DNA of 35,022 nucleotides, from positions 1 through 35,022 of the IMG/VR virus record IMGVR_UViG_3300043449_001674; one strand, given 5' to 3'. A program made the position numbers and the translations under genes. Below the pieces are notes generated by a model, which was given only the letters and a program-made list of their open reading frames with translations, was not told the DNA's origin and searched no databases. The DNA is from a virus. This document shows, piece by piece, positions 1-5,700 of this stretch; the stretch's first letter is position 1; each line of letters begins with the position of its first letter.

Positions 1-457
1 TATAATGCCTACTGTGTTTATTATCTGAAAAACCAATATCTGTTCTTTCTTTAGTATATCCTGTGTAAATCCAATTTGTAGCTTGGTATATATATCCAAT
101 ATGATTCATTGACATATCAGCATAACTAACAATTATTAAATCATCTTTTATCATCTTTAAAGATTTGCTAACAAAATAACTTAAAGCATTTTTTTCTAAT
201 CCATCTTTTACGCACAATCTATTTAATTCATATACATATGTAGTAAATTCTTTGCCACATATACCTTCACATAAAGAATTGCTTGCAGGCTTTCCAATTG
301 TAAGGATTCCAATTAATGTTGAATCTAAATATAATCCGAATGAATATGATATGCTTGGAATTCTTTTAGCATAATGTTTTTTCAAAATCCATTCATATGT
401 TTCATATGGCTTTATACTTTTAACAATATACTTGTTTTTAATTCCATTATTATTCAT
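1..457 (-). CDS. Mom-like DNA modification protein (GNAT-fold), C-terminus cut by window edge
   Basis: The first 152 codons are present and the 3' end lies off the left edge. The protein resembles the Mom family, whose phage Mu founder converts adenine in DNA to a methylcarbamoyl derivative that blocks many restriction enzymes. Visible family-like blocks are KKHYAKRIPS (residues 26-35), ELNRLCV (77-83), and VSYADMSMNHIGYIYQATNW (110-129). The last, an S-Y-A-D followed by GYIYQATNW, is the most diagnostic. The ATG at 457 overlaps the TGA of the upstream gene as ATGA, which fixes the start and suggests translational coupling. It is the last gene seen in an operon with a cytosine methyltransferase and a nuclease-like protein. 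The family call is from remembered motifs; the modification chemistry is inferred. Confidence 0.75.
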   Translation of the reverse strand, partial: MNNNGIKNKYIVKSIKPYETYEWILKKHYAKRIPSISYSFGLYLDSTLIGILTIGKPASNSLCEGICGKEFTTYVYELNRLCVKDGLEKNALSYFVSKSLKMIKDDLIIVSYADMSMNHIGYIYQATNWIYTGYTKERTDIGFSDNKHSRHY

Positions 458-888
458 GCAATTGATTTTGATTGTTGGATAAGTAGGTTTTTATATTCTC
501 CAGGCTTTACTTCATAGTAAGAAAGCCATTCTCTTGTTATGAATATTTGTTTCTTCACTCCTTCCTGAGAAGGAATCAAAAATAATCCTTCCTTCAAAAT
601 GAATTGTGTTTCTACGCAATAAATCTTGTTTGTATCAATTTCAATAATTGTAACTTTATCGAACTTCTTTCCATTACTTAGAACATATAAATTAATTCCA
701 TAAGAATTCTTGTATGATTCCTTTACAGAATCTCTTTGGATGTAGAGGATTCTGTTTTCAAAATTAACTCTTCCTATTTGCCTTCTGTGTTTCTCATTTG
801 GAAGAGTAATAAAGATGTCCATTCCATTATATCTTGGAATGTAATCACTAAATAAAACTACTTCTGACTGATCTTTGAATCTGAACAT
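454..888 (-). CDS. hypothetical protein, DNA-modification operon
   Basis: A 144-residue protein I do not recognise. It has no signal peptide, membrane segment or obvious catalytic motif. Composition is mixed, with many alternating hydrophobic and charged stretches that suggest a beta-rich soluble fold. The gene lies 12 bases after the nuclease-like gene and its TGA overlaps the ATG of the Mom-like gene (ATGA). Its position makes it a candidate accessory factor for DNA modification, for example a regulator or specificity partner, but nothing in the sequence shows this directly. Confidence 0.8.
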   Translation of the reverse strand: MFRFKDQSEVVLFSDYIPRYNGMDIFITLPNEKHRRQIGRVNFENRILYIQRDSVKESYKNSYGINLYVLSNGKKFDKVTIIEIDTNKIYCVETQFILKEGLFLIPSQEGVKKQIFITREWLSYYEVKPGEYKNLLIQQSKSIA

Positions 889-900
889 GGTTTTTTGCGT

Positions 901-1275
901 TTAATTTTCCATTGATAGAAATTCAATTAACTTCCTTTCTGAGATTTCAATCTTATTTAGGAAGCATTTACCATCATCAAATGATGTGTTTTCAAATTGT
1001 ACAAGATTGAATCCTCTGTAATCCCATTCTGTTGAATCAGATTGTATTCCTGATTTAATCCATTTGTGGATGGAAGAGAATATTTCTCTCTGATTGAATG
1101 AGACATTAGCCATTCTGCATTTTGTTTCAACAATCATGAACCTTTTACTCTTCCAATTGAATAGAATGAAATCTAAATCTGTGATTGAGAATCCTGTCGT
1201 ACTATTTGGTAATTTGTTTCTACACCATTTGCTGAAAGTAAGAGAGCGAAATCCTAATTTCTCAGGCTTTGTCAT
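901..1275 (-). CDS. PD-(D/E)XK nuclease-like protein
   Basis: A 124-residue protein with the layout of a PD-(D/E)XK active site: Asp35 in ITDLDFILFN, followed after 14 residues by Glu50-Thr-Lys52 in FMIVETKC. A Gln in SFNQREIF (near 61) starts the next helix, as in many nucleases of this fold. The N-terminal block LGFRSLTFSKWCRNKLP is basic and aromatic and could contact DNA. The gene overlaps the end of the cytosine methyltransferase gene by 14 bases. It could be a restriction-type endonuclease, a resolvase-like nuclease, or an enzyme that spares modified phage DNA. The motif is seen directly; the role is inference. Usual lengths for stand-alone members are similar. Confidence 0.65.
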   Translation of the reverse strand: MTKPEKLGFRSLTFSKWCRNKLPNSTTGFSITDLDFILFNWKSKRFMIVETKCRMANVSFNQREIFSSIHKWIKSGIQSDSTEWDYRGFNLVQFENTSFDDGKCFLNKIEISERKLIEFLSMEN

Positions 1276-2200
1276 GGTCTAATTGATTTAAATATGCTTC
1301 ATATTTCTCTATTGTTTTTAATAGTGATAATATTAGCTGAGGAACTACTGCATTTCCATATGCTTTGATTGATTCTGCTCTCCATTTAGGAAAGGTAATA
1401 TTGTCCAATCTGTTGGAAAACCCATCATCTCTGCTACAAATTGGGGATTGAGATGGGAATTCATCCCAACATCTTGTGAAATCAGATGGTTCAATTCGCT
1501 CCTCCTGCTTGGTTCGTTCTCCTTTCTCTCTATTGTTGTTCCTTGTTTCGAACATCTTGCAGTAGGAGTAGGAAGAATATTTGAATAAAGAATCTGTGAT
1601 GTTAGACAATTGTACTTGTTGTTGGGATGTGGAGCTTTGTTCCTCCCCTCCTTTGTTCTCTTCTTTTGCCTTTCCTGATAACTCTGAGGAGATTCCGGAA
1701 TTTCTACTGTCCCTGGAGTGAGCAATAAAGAAAACTCTATCTCTCCTATGTGGAGCATTTTTGGAACAAGCAGGAAGAATATACGATGATGTTTGGTAGC
1801 CTTCATTTTCCAAATCAATCTGCACTTGTTCGAATACCATTCCTCTGTTCCAATTAATAATTCCGTAAACATTCTCTGCAATAACGTAATTCGGTCGAAT
1901 CTCTTTAATTGCTCTAAGCATTTCTTTCCATAGGTATCTGTTATCTTCTGTTCCTTGTCTCTTTCCTGATGTTGAGAATGGCTGACATGGGAATCCTCCT
2001 GTGAGAATGTCAATTTTGTTTGCATATTTTGTAAAATCTGTTGTTGTTATATCATGTAACTCATCTGCTTCAGGAAAGTGATATCTTAAAACCTTCTGAC
2101 AGAATTCATCTATTTCACACCATGCAATAGTTTTCCAATTCATCCATCTTACTGCCAAAGAGAATCCTCCAATTCCTTCGAATAGTCCTAAATGATTCAT
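1262..2200 (-). CDS. dcm: DNA (cytosine-5-)-methyltransferase
   Basis: A 312-residue m5C methyltransferase that transfers a methyl group from S-adenosylmethionine to cytosine in DNA. Motif I is LFEGIGGFS (6-14), the motif II acidic residue is Glu29, motif IV is GGFPCQPFS with catalytic Cys72, motif VI is AENV (108-111), motif VIII is PHRRDRVFFIAHS (about 149-161) and motif X is YGNAVVPQL near residue 284-292. The stretch between motifs VIII and IX, where the target-recognition domain lies, is short and rich in Ser, Gln, Lys and Glu, and it coincides with a long second open frame. The ATG overlaps the stop of the MazG-like gene by four bases. It probably protects phage DNA from host restriction; the recognition sequence cannot be read from the protein. 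Confidence 0.93.
   Translation of the reverse strand: MNHLGLFEGIGGFSLAVRWMNWKTIAWCEIDEFCQKVLRYHFPEADELHDITTTDFTKYANKIDILTGGFPCQPFSTSGKRQGTEDNRYLWKEMLRAIKEIRPNYVIAENVYGIINWNRGMVFEQVQIDLENEGYQTSSYILPACSKNAPHRRDRVFFIAHSRDSRNSGISSELSGKAKEENKGGEEQSSTSQQQVQLSNITDSLFKYSSYSYCKMFETRNNNREKGERTKQEERIEPSDFTRCWDEFPSQSPICSRDDGFSNRLDNITFPKWRAESIKAYGNAVVPQLILSLLKTIEKYEAYLNQLDHDKA
1345..2025 (-). CDS. possible overprinted protein within the methyltransferase gene (+1 frame)
   Basis: A second open frame of 226 codons runs inside the cytosine methyltransferase gene on the same strand, shifted by one base. A stop-free run this long is unexpected in such AT-rich DNA. Parts look like peptides I have seen in phage protein databases, notably QFVAEMMGFPTDWTILPF near the C-terminus and ILPTPTAR in the middle. 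Some of those may themselves be shifted-frame relatives of methyltransferase motifs: the EMMGFPTDWT block is the shifted reading of RDDGFSNRLD. It could be a true overprinted gene, the remnant of a split methyltransferase, or a by-product of main-frame codon choice. No distinct start signal is evident upstream of its ATG. Confidence 0.35.
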   Translation of the reverse strand: MQTKLTFSQEDSHVSHSQHQERDKEQKITDTYGKKCLEQLKRFDRITLLQRMFTELLIGTEEWYSNKCRLIWKMKATKHHRIFFLLVPKMLHIGEIEFSLLLTPGTVEIPESPQSYQERQKKRTKEGRNKAPHPNNKYNCLTSQILYSNILPTPTARCSKQGTTIERKENEPSRRSELNHLISQDVGMNSHLNPQFVAEMMGFPTDWTILPFLNGEQNQSKHMEMQ

Positions 2201-2496
2201 GTTTTATCTTTTACAAAGCTCCCATTAATCATCTTTCCTTTCCTATCTCTTATTGTAGCATATGCAATATCTAATGCATCTTCATAATCAATTCTTAATT
2301 GTTCAGAGAGTATAATTAATACTACTTGAATATCACCAATTGCATCAATGATATCCTCTCTGTTGTTTTTCAATATTGCTCCTGCTAATTCTCCGGATTC
2401 TTCAAGGAGTTTAACTGTTTGAGCAATTGCATTTTCTTTTTTGAGTAGACCTTTTTCATCTGCCCATGATAGTACAAGTTCATTAATTGTTTTCAT
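2197..2496 (-). CDS. MazG-like nucleotide pyrophosphohydrolase
   Basis: A 99-residue all-helical protein of the MazG type, which hydrolyses nucleoside triphosphates or related nucleotides to monophosphate and pyrophosphate using Mg. The hallmark acidic residues are visible in KLLEESGELAGAILKN (about 29-44) and in EDIIDAIGDIQVVLIIL (about 47-63), an EExxE ... ExxxD arrangement. The tail KGKMINGSFVKD is also common in phage versions. The start overlaps the previous gene by 14 bases and the stop overlaps the methyltransferase start by four bases. In phages such enzymes adjust nucleotide pools or lower ppGpp; which applies here is not visible. Confidence 0.8.
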   Translation of the reverse strand: MKTINELVLSWADEKGLLKKENAIAQTVKLLEESGELAGAILKNNREDIIDAIGDIQVVLIILSEQLRIDYEDALDIAYATIRDRKGKMINGSFVKDKT

Positions 2497-2809
2497 CTGC
2501 TACAAGTTTACAAGGTGAAATTTCTTCGTCTAATTTTAGTAGTTCAATTGTAATTAGTTTTTTATTCATCTCAAGATTATCTAATACTCTCCTTCTGTTC
2601 CTCCTGAGATTATAATCTTCATCTGCATCTTTTCCTTTCTTAGGTAATTTCTTATCCCATGCTTCAATTGATTTGATTAAATCAATGTACTGTTGAAATA
2701 ATCTGTCTCTTTCACATATCAATCCAATCTTTTCTGCATCAAATGGATTATAAGTAAAAACTACCTTGAGATTTTTTTCACAATCGTTTAAACTGATCTC
2801 TGTTTCCAT
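2483..2809 (-). CDS. hypothetical helical protein
   Basis: A 108-residue acidic protein, unrecognised. It is predicted to be largely helical, with a heptad-like stretch in the C-terminal half (RRVLDNLEMNKKLITIELL) that could form a coiled coil. No signal peptide or enzyme motif is seen. It is the first gene after the hairpin at 2847-2876 and overlaps the MazG-like gene by 14 bases, so it leads the DNA-modification operon. Function unknown. Confidence 0.75.
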   Translation of the reverse strand: METEISLNDCEKNLKVVFTYNPFDAEKIGLICERDRLFQQYIDLIKSIEAWDKKLPKKGKDADEDYNLRRNRRRVLDNLEMNKKLITIELLKLDEEISPCKLVADENN

Positions 2810-2846
2810 GTCTATTTTTGTATGATTGTTGTTGATGTTGTTTGAT

Positions 2847-2876
2847 AAAGGAGGGAATCCTGATTTTCCCTCCTTT
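2847..2876 (-). terminator. terminator-like hairpin, 11-bp perfect stem
   Basis: AAAGGAGGGAA at 2847-2857 pairs perfectly with TTCCCTCCTTT at 2866-2876 around an 8-base loop. It lies just after the stop of the H1-like gene. On the minus-strand transcript the stem ends in TTTATC, a weak U tract; the better U-rich tail (TTTTATTTTT) is on the plus-strand side. It may act in both directions or as a partial terminator. Confidence 0.6.
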
Positions 2877-2881
2877 TATTT

Positions 2882-3136
2882 TTACTTCTTTACAGTTTTC
2901 TTAACTGCTTTTTTTGTCGTTTTATTAATTGGCTTTTTAGATTGATTGCTTTTTGATGTTTTCTTTGCAGGAACAATCTTCTTTGCAGGAGCAGGAGAAG
3001 GATTCATAATCTTTAAAACCTTCTTGATTCCTTTGATTGCAGAATCTGTTTCTGTTGTAGGATATTCATCCGCCTGGAGATTGCCCAACATCTTGTTCAA
3101 TTCCTGCATAACCTTGTTGATGTTTTCTTTGTTCAT
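2882..3136 (-). CDS. small protein with histone H1-like lysine-rich tail
   Basis: An 84-residue protein in two parts. Residues 1-46 form a short helical domain. The rest is an Ala/Lys/Pro/Thr tail with PAPAKKIVPAKK and repeated TKKAVKKTVKK units, like the C-terminal tails of histone H1 and bacterial H1-like proteins. Such tails bind DNA nonspecifically. A role as a phage nucleoid or silencing protein is plausible but inferred from composition alone. The gene stands between a 61-residue unknown and a hairpin that may end its transcript. Confidence 0.75.
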   Translation of the reverse strand: MNKENINKVMQELNKMLGNLQADEYPTTETDSAIKGIKKVLKIMNPSPAPAKKIVPAKKTSKSNQSKKPINKTTKKAVKKTVKK

Positions 3137-3160
3137 GGTTTTTGATTGTTTGTTGTTTGA

Positions 3161-3346
3161 TTATTTATACTTCCATCCATCAGGAAGAATGGATTTTGTT
3201 TGTGTTTGCTCTATCTTGGATATGATTTCACCTGCTGATGGGAATTCAATAAATGCTTTTGCTTCTCTGATTTCCTCCAACAGTTTAATGTTTATCCTTG
3301 CAAAGGATGTGAAACATTCAGTCGGAATCTTGCTCTTGTATTTCAT
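3161..3346 (-). CDS. hypothetical small protein
   Basis: A 61-residue soluble protein, unrecognised. It has no signal peptide or membrane segment, and a central helix rich in Glu, Ile and Lys (KLLEEIREAKAFIEF). Its start overlaps the 3' end of the HTH gene by 29 bases, which is long for this genome, so the true start could be internal. Placement between a HTH protein and the H1-like protein suggests an early gene. Function unknown. Confidence 0.6.
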   Translation of the reverse strand: MKYKSKIPTECFTSFARINIKLLEEIREAKAFIEFPSAGEIISKIEQTQTKSILPDGWKYK

Positions 3347-3623
3347 GTTTTTTTCTTTTTAGTGGAACAATTAAATCAAGTATTCTTGAATATTCTTCTG
3401 CTGAATGTTTGATTCTACCATTGCAGAGATTATCAATTAATTCAATGTCTATAGATAATATTGTAGCAATCTTTTTCCTGTCTAATCCTGACATCAATTC
3501 CGGATTATCAATGTACTTGTTTAATGTTGGTCTACTCATTTTCATTCTCAACATGATTTCGTAAGTATAATATCCTCTCTTGCGAATCATTTGCCATAAT
3601 AAAGATGTCCTGTAGTGTTTCAT
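3318..3623 (-). CDS. HTH DNA-binding protein (Cro/CI-like)
   Basis: A 101-residue protein whose first 70 residues look like a lambda-repressor-type helix-turn-helix: an N-terminal helix, then YEIMLRMKMSRPTLNKYIDN (about 21-40), where MKMSRPTLNKYI fits turn and recognition helix, then ILSIDIELIDNLCNG. The C-terminal 30 residues are charged. It is likely a transcriptional regulator or a DNA-binding accessory to replication, because it directly follows the replication genes (overlap of four bases at its start). No operator could be assigned. Confidence 0.65.
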   Translation of the reverse strand: MKHYRTSLLWQMIRKRGYYTYEIMLRMKMSRPTLNKYIDNPELMSGLDRKKIATILSIDIELIDNLCNGRIKHSAEEYSRILDLIVPLKRKKHEIQEQDSD

Positions 3624-4201
3624 TTTTTGATTATATCTTTTATACTGTTTGCTCCAAATGAATCTCCTTCTGATCTATACCTTTTTACTTTCTCATTCTG
3701 AGTATAGAAAGAATGCTTACTCTCTCTGTAATCAATTATTGATTCTACTCTTTCATTATAAAAATGAGTGAACCAATCAATCAATGTATCATATCCAAAT
3801 CCTCCATATAACTTCCCGTATTTCATTCTCTTCAAAGCCAAAGATAAAAATGTTTTTAACTCTGTGAATGATAGGTTTTTTACATCAGGATTTTCAGCAA
3901 AAGATTTCCCCATTAGTATAACTGCTTGTGGAGTAATTGTTTTTTGCTGAGGAAGCATAGAGCAGAAATCTGATAACTCTGAGATGATGAATCCAACAAT
4001 CAAATCCTGATGACCATTCTTATAGACATCACAAATCCTTGTTAAATCATTATCAATTGTCATGTGTACGGCAGTACTTATAGATTCACATATCCTTGCT
4101 TCCTGCAATTGATTCTCTAATTGCTTTCGATAAATCAGAGAATTGTTTGTAGTGATCTTGCTGATTTTGTTTTCCATTGCTTTTAGTTTTAATGCTCTCA
4201 A
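3620..4201 (-). CDS. replication-associated protein candidate (possible DUF6633-like)
   Basis: A 193-residue protein. The segment around 115-165, with LSFTELKTFLSLALKRMKYG followed by KLYGGFGYDTLIDWFTHFYN and ERVESIIDYRESKH, resembles from memory a Bacteroidota phage/plasmid family found next to replication initiators. The first ATG (4201) would overlap the initiator gene by 116 bases. Internal ATGs at 4177 and 4060 are alternatives; the one at 4060 removes the overlap. A role such as helicase loader is inferred from position only, since no ATPase motif is visible. Stop and next start overlap by four bases. Confidence 0.6.
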   Translation of the reverse strand: MRALKLKAMENKISKITTNNSLIYRKQLENQLQEARICESISTAVHMTIDNDLTRICDVYKNGHQDLIVGFIISELSDFCSMLPQQKTITPQAVILMGKSFAENPDVKNLSFTELKTFLSLALKRMKYGKLYGGFGYDTLIDWFTHFYNERVESIIDYRESKHSFYTQNEKVKRYRSEGDSFGANSIKDIIKK

Positions 4202-5090
4202 TAATGGTAGGTAATTGAGAATTGATTTGTCTTAATTGTGTTTGTGTTTGTAACCATGAAGAAAGCTTATCCCAATTTTCAAATATGTAGTTTAATAAAT
4301 CAACAGGAGTTTTTTTGCCTTCCTTTACTACTTCGAACTGTGATAAATATGCAACAATTCTTTTTACTGATGTGACATCTCCTCCATCAATTCGAACAGG
4401 AAGATTCCTGGATTTAATCCAATCTGAATAAGCTTTAATGATTTCATTGTGAAATTCCGAAGCAATACTTTTCTTTGATTTAACGAATGATTTTCCTTCT
4501 GTTGATATACTGATACCATCAGCATCATTATCGTTCGTTAAATCGCTCCTAATGGCTTTATATGGCAATTCAGAATCCAATGAACCATCCAATAAACCAT
4601 CATGCAAAGCATGAGAAGAATTTTCTTTTACTTGTTTTTCTTTTTTTATTTCCTTTCTTTTCTTTTCCTTTCCTTTCCTTTCCTTTATAGCATTGCTTTC
4701 GCATTCTGTTCGCAATGCATTCGCATTCTGTTCGCATTGCGTTCGCATCTTATCCCATCTGTATAAGGCTGATTCTCTTGCTTTTGTGCTTTTGCTATTC
4801 CTGTCATCAATTCTCCTCTGAATGGAAAGTGAACCAAATGTTTCTCCATCAAAAACAAATAAATCAAAATCATTCACTATGCTTTTCACTACCTTTTCAT
4901 CTGCTCGCAATTCGAATGCTATGCGTTTGTAATGCGTTTGCAATGCGTTCGCATTTTGATAAAGGTCTTCAATGATTGCCCAATAGATACCATAACCTAA
5001 CATTCCATGTTCCATTATTAATAGTTTAATCTTTTCATCACTCCTTGCAGTATAGTCATGAGAAAAGTAAAATGTGTTTGGCTTTGTCAT
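4086..5090 (-). CDS. phage replication initiator-like protein (DUF4373-type N-terminus) carrying internal repeats
   Basis: A 334-residue protein. The N-terminus (residues 5-100: NTFYFSHDYTARSDEKIKLL, then MLGYGIYWAIIEDLY) matches the Lin1244/Lin1753-like DUF4373 domain found in phage replication initiators. A highly basic linker of Lys, Glu and Arg (about residues 136-155) is encoded by a polypurine run. The C-terminal half has a helical domain with SEFHNEIIKAYSDWIKSRNL and DLLNYIFENWDKL, like DnaD/O-type phage replication proteins. Two arrays of 11-bp DNA repeats lie inside the coding region at 4900-4954 and 4694-4748 and probably form the origin to which this protein binds. A hairpin precedes the gene. 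Confidence 0.75.
   Translation of the reverse strand: MTKPNTFYFSHDYTARSDEKIKLLIMEHGMLGYGIYWAIIEDLYQNANALQTHYKRIAFELRADEKVVKSIVNDFDLFVFDGETFGSLSIQRRIDDRNSKSTKARESALYRWDKMRTQCEQNANALRTECESNAIKERKGKEKKRKEIKKEKQVKENSSHALHDGLLDGSLDSELPYKAIRSDLTNDNDADGISISTEGKSFVKSKKSIASEFHNEIIKAYSDWIKSRNLPVRIDGGDVTSVKRIVAYLSQFEVVKEGKKTPVDLLNYIFENWDKLSSWLQTQTQLRQINSQLPTIIESIKTKSNGKQNQQDHYKQFSDLSKAIRESIAGSKDM
4649..4686. repeat. 38-base pure polypyrimidine (plus strand) tract with TTTCC repeats
   Basis: All 38 bases are C or T on the plus strand, including about four TTTCC/CCTTT units. It is AT-rich and has complete strand asymmetry. It lies eight bases from the proximal repeat array and encodes the Lys/Glu/Arg linker of the initiator. 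By analogy with the asymmetric AT-rich part of the lambda origin it is a candidate DNA-unwinding element; mirror symmetry could also allow triplex DNA. Confidence 0.6.
4694..4748 (-). repeat. iteron array A: five tandem 11-bp repeats
   Basis: On the minus strand five head-to-tail units read ATGCGAACGCA, ATGCGAACAGA, ATGCGAATGCA, TTGCGAACAGA and ATGCGAAAGCA (4738-4748, 4727-4737, 4716-4726, 4705-4715, 4694-4704). The TTCGCA core (plus strand) recurs every 11 bases, about one helical turn. Eleven is not a multiple of three, so the frame changes at each unit; this points to a DNA-level signal rather than a protein repeat. Confidence 0.85.
4900..4954 (-). repeat. iteron array B: five 11-bp units, one degenerate
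   Basis: In the same orientation the units are ATGCGAACGCA (identical to the first unit of array A), TTGCAAACGCA, TTACAAACGCA, TAGCATTCGAA (degenerate) and TTGCGAGCAGA (one base from a unit of array A). All keep the exact 11-base register. The 151 bases between the arrays hold no further units that I can see. Confidence 0.75.
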
Positions 5091-5115
5091 GTTGTTATTT
5101 TAAATGGTTAAACAA

Positions 5116-5156
5116 AATGAATGGTGTAGCTAAAAGATATAACTACACCATTCATT
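5116..5156 (-). terminator. 14-bp perfect hairpin between recombination and replication genes
   Basis: AATGAATGGTGTAG (5116-5129) is perfectly complementary to CTACACCATTCATT (5143-5156) with a 13-base loop. On the minus-strand transcript it is followed by TTGTTTAA, so it may be an intrinsic terminator or attenuator just upstream of the initiator ATG (5090). It could equally be an operator or an mRNA stability element. Confidence 0.55.
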
Positions 5157-5164
5157 CAAATCAA

Positions 5165-5680
5165 TCAATCCGGAATTTTAATCTTATATGATTCTGTTGA
5201 ATATCTAATTGGTGAACGTACTTCCATTATTTCTCCTGTCTCAGGATGAACAATCTGCAAGGTCTTACCATATCCAATTGATTTGAGCATTAATTCTCTC
5301 TCTTTAATTTGTAACTGTATTTCAGATTCCTTATGTTTCAAATCCTCATAGTATGAATCATTGCAATTACAGTAATCATATCTTACTCCTGCTTCCATCA
5401 ATTCAAGCTTGCATCCTTTAACAACAATATCATCTGCTTTTGAATACCTTGAGTGCAATTCCTTTGCTATCATTGGACGAACTTCCTTCTCTATTCTCTC
5501 AATTGTTTTCTTGAATGTATCAACAACAATTGCCATATGTTCAGCAGTAATTTCTCCTTCTATGTATGGATGAAGAAATTTAGATGCAAGTAATTCAATC
5601 TCTGATTTAGATGGATTCCAATCTACAGGGATAGATGTTGGAACATTGACAGAGATTCCTGATTTGGTTTTTGTTTTCAT
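5165..5680 (-). CDS. hypothetical protein next to the recombinase
   Basis: A 171-residue soluble protein. The N-terminal half is helical (EHMAIVVDTFKKTIERIEKE, about 62-81). The middle block GVRYDYCNCNDSYYEDLKHK and the following Glu/Lys/Leu helix resemble, from memory, a widespread small phage family near single-strand annealing genes, but I cannot name a function. There is no catalytic motif. It lies 20 bases after the ERF gene and before a strong hairpin, so it probably ends the recombination operon. A role in DNA recombination or replication is inferred from context. Confidence 0.7.
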   Translation of the reverse strand: MKTKTKSGISVNVPTSIPVDWNPSKSEIELLASKFLHPYIEGEITAEHMAIVVDTFKKTIERIEKEVRPMIAKELHSRYSKADDIVVKGCKLELMEAGVRYDYCNCNDSYYEDLKHKESEIQLQIKERELMLKSIGYGKTLQIVHPETGEIMEVRSPIRYSTESYKIKIPD

Positions 5681-5700
5681 TCTCTTTTGCGTTTATGATT

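Larger units (their letters stand above)
4649..4954. other. candidate phage replication origin inside the initiator gene
   Basis: This segment combines two five-unit arrays of initiator-type repeats with an adjacent AT-rich, strand-asymmetric tract, all within the replication initiator gene. The arrangement parallels the lambda origin, where O-protein iterons and an AT-rich element lie inside gene O. The repeats are seen directly; origin function is inferred. Confidence 0.6.

Noticed and set aside
2946-3362. Plus-strand 138-codon open frame opposite the H1-like and neighbouring genes
   Set aside because: It is antisense to two likely genes, the translation is hydrophobic and low-complexity, and no other plus-strand gene is credible in the window.
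4685-4873. Short minus-strand alternative frame across repeat array A
   Set aside because: The initiator reading frame explains the region and the alternative frame is a consequence of repetitive DNA.
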